A stretch of 64,000 nucleotides of DNA from Nitrobacter sp051912485. Lineage in GTDB: Bacteria; Pseudomonadota; Alphaproteobacteria; Rhizobiales; Xanthobacteraceae. Of this stretch, positions 25,243 to 33,409 are shown piece by piece. The stretch lies in the NCBI RefSeq assembly GCF_051912485.1, contig NZ_CP196822.1, positions 3,162,001-3,226,000 of the forward strand, given 5' to 3'. Position 1 is the stretch's first letter. Every line of letters begins with the position of its first letter. The position numbers and the translations under genes are program-made. The notes below the pieces were generated by a model. That model was not told where the DNA came from. It made no database searches and worked only from the letters and a program-made list of their open reading frames with translations.

Positions 25243-25491
25243 TCACTCCTCCTCCCAGCCATCAATGATGCCGCAGATGGTCAGGTCGGTGGCCACTGTT
25301 CGATCGGGCATGGCCATACGTGCGGCGGTGCCCGCGGCGGTGAACACCCATTTGCCCGGAGGCGCTCCGACCGGGTCGGTGGCCACCGAGATTTCTCCCT
25401 TTTGGCTCTTCAGGATACGCAGCGACGCCGAGCTCATTCCCGGTACACGCCGGGTGCAGACCAAATCATTGACCACGCGCCAGACTTCCAT
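25243..25491 (-). CDS. csoS4B: Carboxysome shell vertex pentamer CsoS4B (BMC-P)
   Basis: The 82-residue protein starts MEVWRVVNDLVCTRRVPG at ATG 25491, which overlaps the csoS4A stop by one base (TGATG). It shows the BMC-P/EutN-CcmL fold signature, including LVCTRRVPGM, a VATDPVGAPPGKWVF loop and the C-terminal TICGIIDGW. Pentamers of CsoS4A/B close the twelve vertices of the shell. The position between csoS4A and csoS1 is canonical. Confidence 0.93.
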   Translation of the reverse strand: MEVWRVVNDLVCTRRVPGMSSASLRILKSQKGEISVATDPVGAPPGKWVFTAAGTAARMAMPDRTVATDLTICGIIDGWEEE

Positions 25492-25748
25492 CACGCGCTC
25501 TCCGGATTCCAGTGGTCGATGATGCCGACGATCGTCAGATCGGACGGATAGTCCCTGGCCCCGGCGGCATCGCGCGCCGCGGACGACCCAACACAAATCA
25601 CCCAGTCTCCCGGGATGCAGCCGACGGCATCGACCGCGACGCTGCGCGGTCCATTCAACGTTTCCTGCACGACCAGCAGTGGGCGGTGACCCATGGCATT
25701 GATGCGATTGGTCGACACGAGGGTTGTTTTCACACGCATGATTTTCAT
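25491..25748 (-). CDS. csoS4A: Carboxysome shell vertex pentamer CsoS4A (BMC-P)
   Basis: The 85-residue protein begins MKIMRVKTTLVSTNRI, the usual CsoS4A start, and contains AVDAVGCIPGDWVICVGSSAA and LTIVGIIDHW. I choose ATG 25748, since upstream codons do not resemble the family; GAGGA lies 11 bases upstream. It is a vertex protein of the shell, translationally coupled to csoS4B and 13 bases downstream of csoSCA. Confidence 0.93.
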   Translation of the reverse strand: MKIMRVKTTLVSTNRINAMGHRPLLVVQETLNGPRSVAVDAVGCIPGDWVICVGSSAARDAAGARDYPSDLTIVGIIDHWNPESA

Positions 25749-25761
25749 GACGCATATGTCC

Positions 25762-27294
25762 TCAATGATCGTCGACGGCAGCGTCGGTGACAAAGTCACA
25801 GCACTCGCCGCCGGTGCGATCGCTCACCGCAATCGCGCAATTGAGCAGGCCCTGCGCGACCAGATCGGGGTAACGCGCCTCGATCGCGTCGCGCACCCGC
25901 CGGCCGCGCGCAATCGCCCGCTCACGGGATTCGGGGATCCGCGCGTCGTATTCGAAGTGCACCAGCACGGGCACCGGCAGACCGTGGGCGACATTGAGCT
26001 TGCCGAAGATCTTGATCCCGACGTCCATGTCGGGCGCGCCTTCCTCAATGGTGTCGAGGTGGGCGAAATAAAACAGATTGCGCAGTTGCAGCACCCGCAC
26101 CGCTTCACCGGCGACGATGCACTCCTCGTCATGGCCGATGGTCGCGTAGCGCCCGGTGTGATGCTTGATGACGTATTCGATCTGCGACAGATTGGCCTCG
26201 GCCAGCGCCAGCACCAGGCGGCGCATGCCCTCGTGCATGCGGCCGTTGCCCTGGCCCCAGCCGCCCATGCCCTCGGCATCGGCGACGATCTCGGCGATGC
26301 GCGCCCGCGCCGCTTCGGACGAAAGCCCGAGGGTGTCGCGGTAGATCTGCGCGGTCTCGAAGTAGCGATGCGCGTTGATCTCTCCTAAACTGTCGGGCAG
26401 GTGGATGCGCAGGGCATCCAAATCCGTGTCAACGCCGATGAGCAGCACGTCGGGCGCAGCGCCCGCGCCGAAAGTCCGATCGATTGCCTCGCGCAACTCG
26501 TGCTGCAAGCGCTGCAGCGCTGCCTCGGTGGCTTGACGATCGTTGCTGCCGTGCGCGGCGCAACCCTGGGCGTCGGGCGAGGAGCTGCTGAAGTGATAGA
26601 CGGCGATCTTGAGGTAGTTCAAGCGCTCACCATCGACCATCGCGCCCGACAATCGCTCGACTTCGCGCTGTGCCCAGTCGGCGACATCGACCTCGACATC
26701 GAACAGTGCACCGGCATACGCCTTCACCCGCACGTTCGGCCCGGGCAAAATGCGCAGCACATAGGGACTGACGCCCTGCAGCCGGCCGTCGGAGCAGGGG
26801 CTGATGTCCACGGTGTGATAGCCGCATGAACGCAGGAAATTTTCATCGAGCGGCATGCGCTGGCGCCAGCCGGCCTGCTCTGCCTCCGCATTGTCGACGC
26901 ACGACTTCAGGCCGCTGAATATGCAACGCGAATGCAGGGCGGACAAATCCAGCCCGCACACCCAGGCGTCCTCGAGCACCTGCGGCGGCAGATCGAAACC
27001 GAGCTGCTCGCGGGCGAGCTGTTGCGCGCGCTCGGCGAAGTTTTCGTCGTGCTGATGCGTGGAGATGCGCTTGAGGACATCGACGATACGTGTAAAGCGC
27101 GAGCGCACCGTCTGCTCATAGTCGAACAACAGTCGATTGAGATCGCGATCGACCAGCGCGTGCTCGCACAGCTGACCGCTGCCGATCATGCATGCCGGAT
27201 TATCGGGCATGGCCACCGCCTTGGACGCCCTCGCCGCCGGGGCTACCGGATTCGGCGCTCCTTGCAGGGCTTGAAGACGTTTGCGCGTGTCCAT
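25762..27294 (-). CDS. csoSCA: Carboxysomal carbonic anhydrase CsoSCA (CsoS3)
   Basis: The 510-residue protein has the CsoSCA layout: a helical N-terminal domain, the catalytic beta-type domain and a C-terminal domain without the metal site. The active-site residues are visible and spaced as in Halothiobacillus CsoSCA: Cys167 with Asp169 and Arg171 in PCSDGR, His234 in YHFSS and Cys245 in GCAAHGSN (His to Cys distance 11). It converts bicarbonate to CO2 inside the carboxysome for Rubisco and is recruited through its N-terminal peptide. It follows csoS2 by 11 bases. Confidence 0.95.
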   Translation of the reverse strand: MDTRKRLQALQGAPNPVAPAARASKAVAMPDNPACMIGSGQLCEHALVDRDLNRLLFDYEQTVRSRFTRIVDVLKRISTHQHDENFAERAQQLAREQLGFDLPPQVLEDAWVCGLDLSALHSRCIFSGLKSCVDNAEAEQAGWRQRMPLDENFLRSCGYHTVDISPCSDGRLQGVSPYVLRILPGPNVRVKAYAGALFDVEVDVADWAQREVERLSGAMVDGERLNYLKIAVYHFSSSSPDAQGCAAHGSNDRQATEAALQRLQHELREAIDRTFGAGAAPDVLLIGVDTDLDALRIHLPDSLGEINAHRYFETAQIYRDTLGLSSEAARARIAEIVADAEGMGGWGQGNGRMHEGMRRLVLALAEANLSQIEYVIKHHTGRYATIGHDEECIVAGEAVRVLQLRNLFYFAHLDTIEEGAPDMDVGIKIFGKLNVAHGLPVPVLVHFEYDARIPESRERAIARGRRVRDAIEARYPDLVAQGLLNCAIAVSDRTGGECCDFVTDAAVDDH

Positions 27295-27305
27295 GTCCGC
27301 GATCC

Positions 27306-29999
27306 TCAGCCGCGCGCCCCGCCGGAGACGGTCACCGTGGCGCCACCCCGGGTATTACCGGCCGAGCCGGTGATCACCGAGTCGGGCACTACCGGCCGCT
27401 CGACGTTGCGAAACGACATGGCGCTAACCCCGGTGCCACGCGGCTGGCCGCGCATTGACGGGTTGCGCGCCAGGCTGGACGAACCCTCGGTGCCGGTAAC
27501 GCGGGTGTCACCGTCCCAGGCGTCTCCCGAGACGCGCCGGCCCTGCTGGCTGCCTTCACCGCTCAAGCGCTGCGCCGCAGGGAGCGGCGGCGGCTCGTCC
27601 CCGCGAGGACGACGCACCTGGTCACCGTGGCGGAATTCGGGCGTACCGGTGATCAGGCCGTCGGCCTTGTTGATCGGGCCGGTGATGCGCGAGCTACCCA
27701 TGCCACTGCCAGTGATGATCTCAGTTTGGCGCTGCTCGCGCGCCTGCCGCGCCGGAATGTTGACACTGAAATCCCGGGGAGCGGGCGGACGTTGATCCAC
27801 ATCGCGCGCGCGGAAGCGATCGCTCATCGCACATTGCCCGGACGCAATATTGTCCAGTCCAAGATAGGGCGTTCCCGAAATCGACTTACAAGCACCGCGC
27901 TCGTCGCCGGTAACTTGCGACCCGCCTGCGCCCGGCCGATCGCCGGTGACCACGGTGGCCGGGATCACTGCGCTATCGCGCACCCGCGCAGCCTGCTGGT
28001 CGCGCTGCGGCGCCTGACAGAACGCGGCGTACTGGCCCTGACCGATATACGGAGTGCCGCTGATCGGCGAACAGGCCCCGGCCTCGTTGCCGGTGACTTG
28101 TTCCGCGCGTCCAGCGGCGATACCCGTGACCGTCTGGCCGCGCAGCGTGGTGTCGACCACGACCTTGCTCACCGGATAGACGGTAGGCGCAGCCTGACAG
28201 ACAGCGCCCAACTGGCGGGTGCCAATATAGTCCGTGCCGGTGACGGGTTCGCACCCATATGACTCATCACCGGAGGATTTTGGGCTTGGAGCGACCTCCG
28301 AGCCAGTCACGGTCCGACCGCGCAGCGTCTGCATCTCGGCCACTTTCTGAGGACCTGGCCTCTGGCACAGTCCAGCGAAATCAGCCGTGGTGTAGTACTG
28401 GCTGCCCGTGATGCTGCGGCAGGAGCCGACTTCATTGCCGGTCACCTTGGACGACCGATCGACCGCGGTCCCCGAGACGGTCTGCTCGTCGCGGGTGGAC
28501 ATCACGCTGACTTTTCGCGGGCCGTCCGGCGGCGCAGTCCGGCAAAAATCACGGAACTGCTCGACAGTATGATACTCAGTGCCGGTAATCGCGCGGCAAC
28601 TCCCGGCTTCGTCGCCGGTCTGCCGCTCACTGCGGCCCACCGCCGTACCAGTGACAGGTCTGCCCGCAGCCGTATGAGAGACCGCTACCTTGGGCGGAGC
28701 GTCATCGGTTTCGCCCTGACTGTAACGCGTACCGGTGATGGCGCGGTCAGCGCCGAGCTCGACCCCGGTGACGCGGCGCGGACGATCGACCAGCGCGCCG
28801 GTTACGGTTTGGCCCTTGTCGGTGCGGGTGAGCGCCACCTTCCCCAGGGGCGCAGTCGGCCGCGTCGAACAGAATTGCTCGAAGCGCTCGGTCGAGAGAT
28901 ATTCGGTGCCGGTCACGGCACGGCAGGCGCCCGGCTCATCGCCGGTGGTTTTGGTGGAGCGACCCAGCGCGGTGCCGGTGATGCGTTGCTCGCGCAGCGT
29001 GCTGCTGACCGCCACCTTCGGTGGTGTCGGCTCCGGTCGGGTGCCGCAGAGGGTCTGGAACTGCTCGAAGCCGATATATTCGGTGCCGGTGATCGTCCGG
29101 CAGGAGCCAGGCTCATTACCGGTCACCTTGGCGATGCGCTCCACCTGGGTGCCGGTGACGGTCTGCCCTAACAGGGTATGCCCCTCCTCGACCTTGGCCG
29201 GAGCCGGGATCACGTTGCGAGCCCGCATCCGACCGGTAGGCTGAGTGCCGGCGCCGGAAGTCTTGTCGACGCGGCCCGCCAGCGCCTGCACCAGCCGGCG
29301 CTGCATCGCGACCTGACGGCCGGTTGCGCCTTTGAGCATGGCACTCTGCCAATCCTGGTTCGGCATCGCCGCGGCGATCCGTGTCGCCTGGGCGACGCGC
29401 TTGAGGCCCGCCTTGCCATCTTGATTCAGCGCAGCACGACGCATCTTGGCCAGCGCGCGGCCGGTGACGGCCTCTTTCCCGTTCAGCGCTGCGCGCTCCA
29501 CCGCCGGCGCGCTGATTTGCGCCGCTTCCTTGCGCTCCGCGCCGCGGCTGCAGCCGCATTGTCCACCACAACTGCATTGTCCGCCGCAGCCGCAACCGCA
29601 ATCGGCGCCACGCACCTCGGCGGGCGCCGCACGGCCCGGGCGCAGATGCGCCGCCGGGCGCGATGCCGCGCCGTGTCCGGCGTTTTTCAACGCCACCTTA
29701 CCAACCGTGGACAGCGCCTGCCGCCGGGCTCGTGCCGCGGACTTCGACGCCTCCGGGGTGAGCGTAGACACCATGCCCGCTGCCGACACCACCGCCGATG
29801 CGGCCGAAACACCACCGTGATGGGCGCTGGTGATATGCGCCGCATTCAGTTGCATACGGCTGGCCGCGGAGCGCTTGTCGGCTTGCGCGGCCTTGGCGAG
29901 GCTGGTCTTACCGTGACGCGCCATAGCCTGTCGGCGCTGGAGCGCTAGCTCGCGGCCGGATAGGGTTGCAGTGGCATGACCGGGGGCGACGTTTGTCAT
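27306..29999 (-). CDS. csoS2: Carboxysome assembly scaffold CsoS2
   Basis: The 897-residue disordered protein shows the three CsoS2 regions. The N-terminal region has four Rubisco-binding motifs of the RR..(G)K type (LALQRRQAMARHGK at 18-31, ARRQALSTVGK at 91-101, LAKMRRAALNQDGK at 183-196, VAMQRRLVQALAG at 230-242). The middle region has about seven M-repeats of the form TVTGT..R...TG-E-G-C-ITGT-Y. The C-terminal region is Gly/Arg-rich and ends VTVSGGARG. CsoS2 links Rubisco to the shell and organises assembly. Unusual is a Cys-rich stretch at 134-150 (CGCGCGGQCSCGGQCGC, 7 Cys). GAGG precedes ATG 29999. Any programmed frameshift giving a short CsoS2A cannot be judged here. Confidence 0.95.
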   Translation of the reverse strand: MTNVAPGHATATLSGRELALQRRQAMARHGKTSLAKAAQADKRSAASRMQLNAAHITSAHHGGVSAASAVVSAAGMVSTLTPEASKSAARARRQALSTVGKVALKNAGHGAASRPAAHLRPGRAAPAEVRGADCGCGCGGQCSCGGQCGCSRGAERKEAAQISAPAVERAALNGKEAVTGRALAKMRRAALNQDGKAGLKRVAQATRIAAAMPNQDWQSAMLKGATGRQVAMQRRLVQALAGRVDKTSGAGTQPTGRMRARNVIPAPAKVEEGHTLLGQTVTGTQVERIAKVTGNEPGSCRTITGTEYIGFEQFQTLCGTRPEPTPPKVAVSSTLREQRITGTALGRSTKTTGDEPGACRAVTGTEYLSTERFEQFCSTRPTAPLGKVALTRTDKGQTVTGALVDRPRRVTGVELGADRAITGTRYSQGETDDAPPKVAVSHTAAGRPVTGTAVGRSERQTGDEAGSCRAITGTEYHTVEQFRDFCRTAPPDGPRKVSVMSTRDEQTVSGTAVDRSSKVTGNEVGSCRSITGSQYYTTADFAGLCQRPGPQKVAEMQTLRGRTVTGSEVAPSPKSSGDESYGCEPVTGTDYIGTRQLGAVCQAAPTVYPVSKVVVDTTLRGQTVTGIAAGRAEQVTGNEAGACSPISGTPYIGQGQYAAFCQAPQRDQQAARVRDSAVIPATVVTGDRPGAGGSQVTGDERGACKSISGTPYLGLDNIASGQCAMSDRFRARDVDQRPPAPRDFSVNIPARQAREQRQTEIITGSGMGSSRITGPINKADGLITGTPEFRHGDQVRRPRGDEPPPLPAAQRLSGEGSQQGRRVSGDAWDGDTRVTGTEGSSSLARNPSMRGQPRGTGVSAMSFRNVERPVVPDSVITGSAGNTRGGATVTVSGGARG

Positions 30000-30033
30000 A
30001 CGGACCTCAGCATAAAGAACTCGATGAACGGTA

Positions 30034-30049
30034 CGGCGCTTATGCGCCG
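30034..30049 (-). promoter_or_regulatory. Stem-loop between cbbS and csoS2
   Basis: A perfect 6-bp hairpin CGGCGC-TTAT-GCGCCG lies in the 103-base gap. It has no T-run, so it is not a classical terminator; it may stabilise the cbbLS part of the message or attenuate read-through, explaining excess Rubisco over shell protein. Confidence 0.45.
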
Positions 30050-30102
30050 CGCCGTGTGCAAATCATGGGCGCCGAATCGAGTTGGCTCCAGCGCCCACTT
30101 CA

Positions 30103-30429
30103 TCAGCGATACACCACGAACGCCATGCCCTGGCTCTGGGCGTAGTTGTCGTACGCGACGAAACGCACCATCTGATCCGGGAATTCGCGGTGGCAGGCCT
30201 CGATTTCAGCCACTACGGCATCAACGGACTGCTCGCCGAACAGCGGCAGTTTCCACATATACCAGTAGCTCGCCTTGGCGGGCGTGCCCTTTTCGGTGTG
30301 CTCGACCGCCGGATTCCAACCCTGAGCAATGGCGTAGGCGATCTGACGGCGCACCTGCTCGGGCGTCATCTGCGGCAGATAGGAGAAAGTCTCGTACTTT
30401 TTCATCGAGCGGTAGGCTTGAACGGCCAT
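30103..30429 (-). CDS. cbbS: Form IA Rubisco small subunit
   Basis: The 108-residue protein starts MAVQAYRSMKKYETFSYLP and has the small-subunit sequence (EQVRRQIAYAIAQGWNPAVEHTEKG, YWYMWKLPLFGE, ECHREFPDQMVRFVAYDNYAQSQG). CbbS caps the L8 core to give L8S8 form I enzyme; the carboxysomal form IA subunit pairs with CsoS2. AAGGA precedes ATG 30429. It follows cbbL after a 78-base gap containing a hairpin. Confidence 0.97.
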   Translation of the reverse strand: MAVQAYRSMKKYETFSYLPQMTPEQVRRQIAYAIAQGWNPAVEHTEKGTPAKASYWYMWKLPLFGEQSVDAVVAEIEACHREFPDQMVRFVAYDNYAQSQGMAFVVYR

Positions 30430-30467
30430 AATTGTGTCCTTTCGAAACGATTGTGCTGGGCGGCGGC

Positions 30468-30483
30468 GCGCCCCATAGGGCGC
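30468..30483 (-). promoter_or_regulatory. Stem-loop between cbbL and cbbS
   Basis: GCGCCC-CATA-GGGCGC forms a perfect 6-bp hairpin in the 78-base gap. No T-run follows on the minus strand. Its position suggests an mRNA-processing or stability element. Confidence 0.4.
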
Positions 30484-30507
30484 TGCCGACCGCAGCCGGC
30501 GGAGCGA

Positions 30508-31929
30508 TTACTTGTTGGCGATGGCAAGCTTGTCCATGGTTTCAAACTCGAACTTGATCTCTTTCCACGTTTCCATGGCGATCTTCAGTTCGGGCGAGTG
30601 GGCGGCGGCAGCGGTGAGGATCTCCTTGCCTTCCTTCTCCAGATGACGGCCTTCGCCGCGCGCCTGGACGCAGGCTTCGAGCGCCACGCGGTTGGCGTGT
30701 GCACCGGCGGCGTTGCCCCAGGGATGGCCCAGTGTGCCGCCGCCGAACTGCAGTACCGAGTCGTCACCGAAGATGGTGACCAGCGCGGGCATGTGCCAAA
30801 CGTGGATACCGCCAGACGCCACGGCGAACGCGCCGGGCATTGAACCCCAGTCCTGGTCGAAGAAGATGCCGCGCGAGCGGTCTTCGGGCACGAAGGATTC
30901 ACGCAGCAGGTCGATCCAGCCCAGGGTAGAAGCGCGATCGCCCTCGAGCTTGCCCACCACGGTGCCGGTGTGCAGATGGTCGCCGCCCGACAGACGCAGG
31001 ATCTTGGTCAGCACGCGAAAGTGGATGCCATGGTGCGGGTTGCGGTCGATCACGGCGTGCATGGCGCGGTGGATGTGCAGCAATATACCGTTGTCGCGGC
31101 ACCAGTTCGCCAGACCCGCGTTGGCGCAAAGGCCCCCCGCGAGGTAATCGTGCATGATGATGGGGGCGCCGATTTCCTTGGCATGCTCGGCGCGCTTGTA
31201 CATCTCCTCGGGAGTCGGCGCGGTCACGTTGAGATAGTGGCCCTTCCGCTCGCCGGTTTCCTGTTCGGCTTTCTGGACCGCTTCCATCACGAAATCAAAA
31301 CGGTCTCGCCAACGCATGAACGGCTGGCTGTTGATGTTCTCATCGTCCTTGGTGAAGTCCAGACCGCCACGCAGGGCTTCGTAGCAGGCGCGGCCGTAGT
31401 TCTTTGCGGACAGACCGAGCTTGGGCTTGATGGTGCAGCCCAGCAGCGGACGGCCATATTTGTTGAGCCTGTCGCGTTCGACCTGGATGCCGTGCGGCGG
31501 GCCGCCGCAGGTCTTCACGTAAGCGATGGGGAAGCGCAGATCTTCCAGACGCAGCGCCCGGACGGCCTTGAAGCCGAACACGTTGCCCACCAGCGAGGTG
31601 AACACGTTGACGACCGAACCTTCTTCAAAAAGGTCGATCGGATAGGCAATGAACGCGTAATAGCACGTATCGTCGCCCGGCACGTCCTCGAGACGGTAGG
31701 CGCGTCCCTTGTAGTAGTCGAGGTCGGTCAGCAGATCGGTCCACACTGTGGTCCACGTACCGCAGGATGACTCGGCGGCCACCGCCGCTGCCGCCTCTTC
31801 GCGATCCACCCCGGGCTGCGGCGTGATCTTGAAACAGGCCAAAATATCGGTGTCGAGAGGCACGTAATCCGGCTGCCAGTAGCTTTGCCGATATTCCGTG
31901 ACGCCGGCCTGGTAGGTTTTGACTGCCAT
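30508..31929 (-). CDS. cbbL: Form IA Rubisco large subunit
   Basis: The 473-residue protein starts MAVKTYQAGVTEYRQSYW, typical of carboxysomal form IA (alpha-carboxysome) large subunits. The carbamylation site is in GGLDFTKDDENINSQPF and the active site includes KPKLGLSAKNYGRA; loop 6 and C-terminal sequences are intact. ATG 31929 is chosen because AAGGAG lies 10 bases upstream, while further codons upstream look non-coding. The enzyme fixes CO2 to RuBP within the carboxysome. It is the first gene of the minus-strand operon; cbbR is divergent. Confidence 0.97.
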   Translation of the reverse strand: MAVKTYQAGVTEYRQSYWQPDYVPLDTDILACFKITPQPGVDREEAAAAVAAESSCGTWTTVWTDLLTDLDYYKGRAYRLEDVPGDDTCYYAFIAYPIDLFEEGSVVNVFTSLVGNVFGFKAVRALRLEDLRFPIAYVKTCGGPPHGIQVERDRLNKYGRPLLGCTIKPKLGLSAKNYGRACYEALRGGLDFTKDDENINSQPFMRWRDRFDFVMEAVQKAEQETGERKGHYLNVTAPTPEEMYKRAEHAKEIGAPIIMHDYLAGGLCANAGLANWCRDNGILLHIHRAMHAVIDRNPHHGIHFRVLTKILRLSGGDHLHTGTVVGKLEGDRASTLGWIDLLRESFVPEDRSRGIFFDQDWGSMPGAFAVASGGIHVWHMPALVTIFGDDSVLQFGGGTLGHPWGNAAGAHANRVALEACVQARGEGRHLEKEGKEILTAAAAHSPELKIAMETWKEIKFEFETMDKLAIANK

Positions 31930-32104
31930 CTTCGAGGACTCCTTCATGCGCGCTTTTGCGGTAGCGAACGACGGGCGAGGACCTACCGCGATGCGGCGGC
32001 CATCCCCCCACCCGGCCCGGGGATTACGTTCGTGCATCTCAGCAGGACCCGTCATTCAGCACGGCCCCGCGATTCACGAGCGGCCAACATAAAAGAGGAT
32101 CGAC

Positions 32105-32122
32105 ATAAACACTAATTGTTAT
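32105..32122. promoter_or_regulatory. Candidate CbbR operator between cbbL and cbbR
   Basis: The 231-base divergent gap holds an AT-rich imperfect dyad ATAAACACTAATTGTTAT, with ATAA and TTAT ends, in otherwise GC-rich DNA, about 40 bp upstream of cbbR. LysR-type regulators such as CbbR bind T-N11-A dyads in the shared control region and activate the cbb genes while repressing themselves. Assignment rests on position and form only. Confidence 0.5.
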
Positions 32123-32160
32123 TTTTGATCGGATGCATTAGAGTCCCTTATGTATTCGCC

Positions 32161-33093
32161 ATGCATCTGACCCTTAGACAGCTCCAGATCTTCGACGCTG
32201 TGGTGCATCAGCAGAGCTTTACGCGCGCCGCGGACGCTCTGCACCTGACCCAGCCAGCGGTCTCGATGCAGATGCGACAGCTGGAAGAGCAGATCGGCGT
32301 GCCGCTGTTCGACCACGTCGGAAAACAGATCCAGCCGACCGACGCCGGTCGCGAGTTGCATCGCCACGCCACACTCATCGGCGCCAAGATGCGTGACCTC
32401 GAATCCGCCATGGAAGAGTTCCGCGGCGTCCATCGCGGGGAACTCGAACTCACCGTGGCCAGCACGGCCAACTACTTCATGCCCAAGCTGATTGCAGCCT
32501 TCTGCGCCTGCCACGCCAAGGTGCAGGTGCGGCTGCAGGTGTCCAACCAGACGCATATCCTCGAGACGCTCTCGGCGTCGAACCAGGACCTGGCCATCAT
32601 GGGGCAACCTCCAGAGGACGCGGAGCTCGTCGCGCGCGCATTCCTCGACAACCCGCTGGTGGTCATCGCCTCACCCGAGCATCCCCTGGCCCAGAGCCGG
32701 CAGATTCCGCTGGTGCAACTGGGTCGCCAGCCGTTCATTACCCGCGAGCCCGGCTCGGGCACGCGCAATGCCGCGGAGCGGCATTTTTCGCGTCACGGCG
32801 TGGAATTCTATTCGGTGATGGAGATGAGCAGCAACGAGGCCATCAAGCAGGCGGTCGAGGCCGGGCTGGGGTTGGGCGTCCTGTCGCTCCACACTCTGGA
32901 GCTGGAGCTGGCGATACGCCGCCTTGTCACCCTCGACGTGGAGAGCTTTCCGATCATGCGGCAGTGGTTCGTCGTACACCGCAAGGGCAAGCGGCTGTCG
33001 GCGGTGGCGCAGTCCTTCCTGGCGTTCCTCATCCAGCAGGCGCGCCCGCTGGCCTCGCCCAAGCATCCGCTGCTCACTCCGCTCACGCCATGA
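32161..33093 (+). CDS. cbbR: LysR-family regulator CbbR
   Basis: The 310-residue protein has an N-terminal LysR winged helix (MHLTLRQLQIFDAVVHQQ ... LHLTQPAVSMQMRQLEEQIG) and a C-terminal effector domain (LELTVASTANYFMPKLIAAF). It is divergent from cbbL, the usual place for CbbR, which senses metabolites such as RuBP or NADPH. I take ATG 32161 because the family sequence starts there. Its last 11 bases overlap the end of the convergent PII-like gene. Confidence 0.93.
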   Translation: MHLTLRQLQIFDAVVHQQSFTRAADALHLTQPAVSMQMRQLEEQIGVPLFDHVGKQIQPTDAGRELHRHATLIGAKMRDLESAMEEFRGVHRGELELTVASTANYFMPKLIAAFCACHAKVQVRLQVSNQTHILETLSASNQDLAIMGQPPEDAELVARAFLDNPLVVIASPEHPLAQSRQIPLVQLGRQPFITREPGSGTRNAAERHFSRHGVEFYSVMEMSSNEAIKQAVEAGLGLGVLSLHTLELELAIRRLVTLDVESFPIMRQWFVVHRKGKRLSAVAQSFLAFLIQQARPLASPKHPLLTPLTP

Positions 33094-33409
33094 ACTTGAC
33101 CGGGCGGCCGACCTGGATGTCGCTGACGAAAATCACCCCCGAGTGGGCCTCGAAAAACGGCTGAAAACCCTCGAGGAGCGGATCGAACAGGCTTTGCGGC
33201 ACGGCGACGATGATCATGATGAGGGCGTCATCCTCATTGAACATCAAGTGCCCTTCGTACATGCCGTGGCTGCCTTTGCCAGACAGATTGCCAACGATGG
33301 TGTAGCCCTTGACGCCGGCGCGATCGAGCAAGTCGGTGGCGAATTCCTTGTGTGCGCCTTCGAGAATGATTTCCAGCTTTTTCAGCGGATGCAATTTGAT
33401 CGCGTTCAT
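33083..33409 (-). CDS. Carboxysome-associated PII-like protein
   Basis: The 108-residue protein (MNAIKLHPLKKLEIILEGAH ... VKGYTIVGNLSGKGSHGMYE) has a PII-like ferredoxin fold and a T-loop-like segment, as in the CPII proteins encoded beside bicarbonate transporters of autotrophs, which bind adenine nucleotides and bicarbonate. ATG 33409 overlaps the dabA stop by four bases (ATGA). A regulatory role for the DabAB system is inferred from this coupling. Confidence 0.8.
   Translation of the reverse strand: MNAIKLHPLKKLEIILEGAHKEFATDLLDRAGVKGYTIVGNLSGKGSHGMYEGHLMFNEDDALIMIIVAVPQSLFDPLLEGFQPFFEAHSGVIFVSDIQVGRPVKFMA

Noticed and set aside
27306..29999. CRISPR-like regular repeats in csoS2
   Set aside because: The periodic DNA is in-frame M-repeats of the CsoS2 protein, with diverged units, not a CRISPR array.
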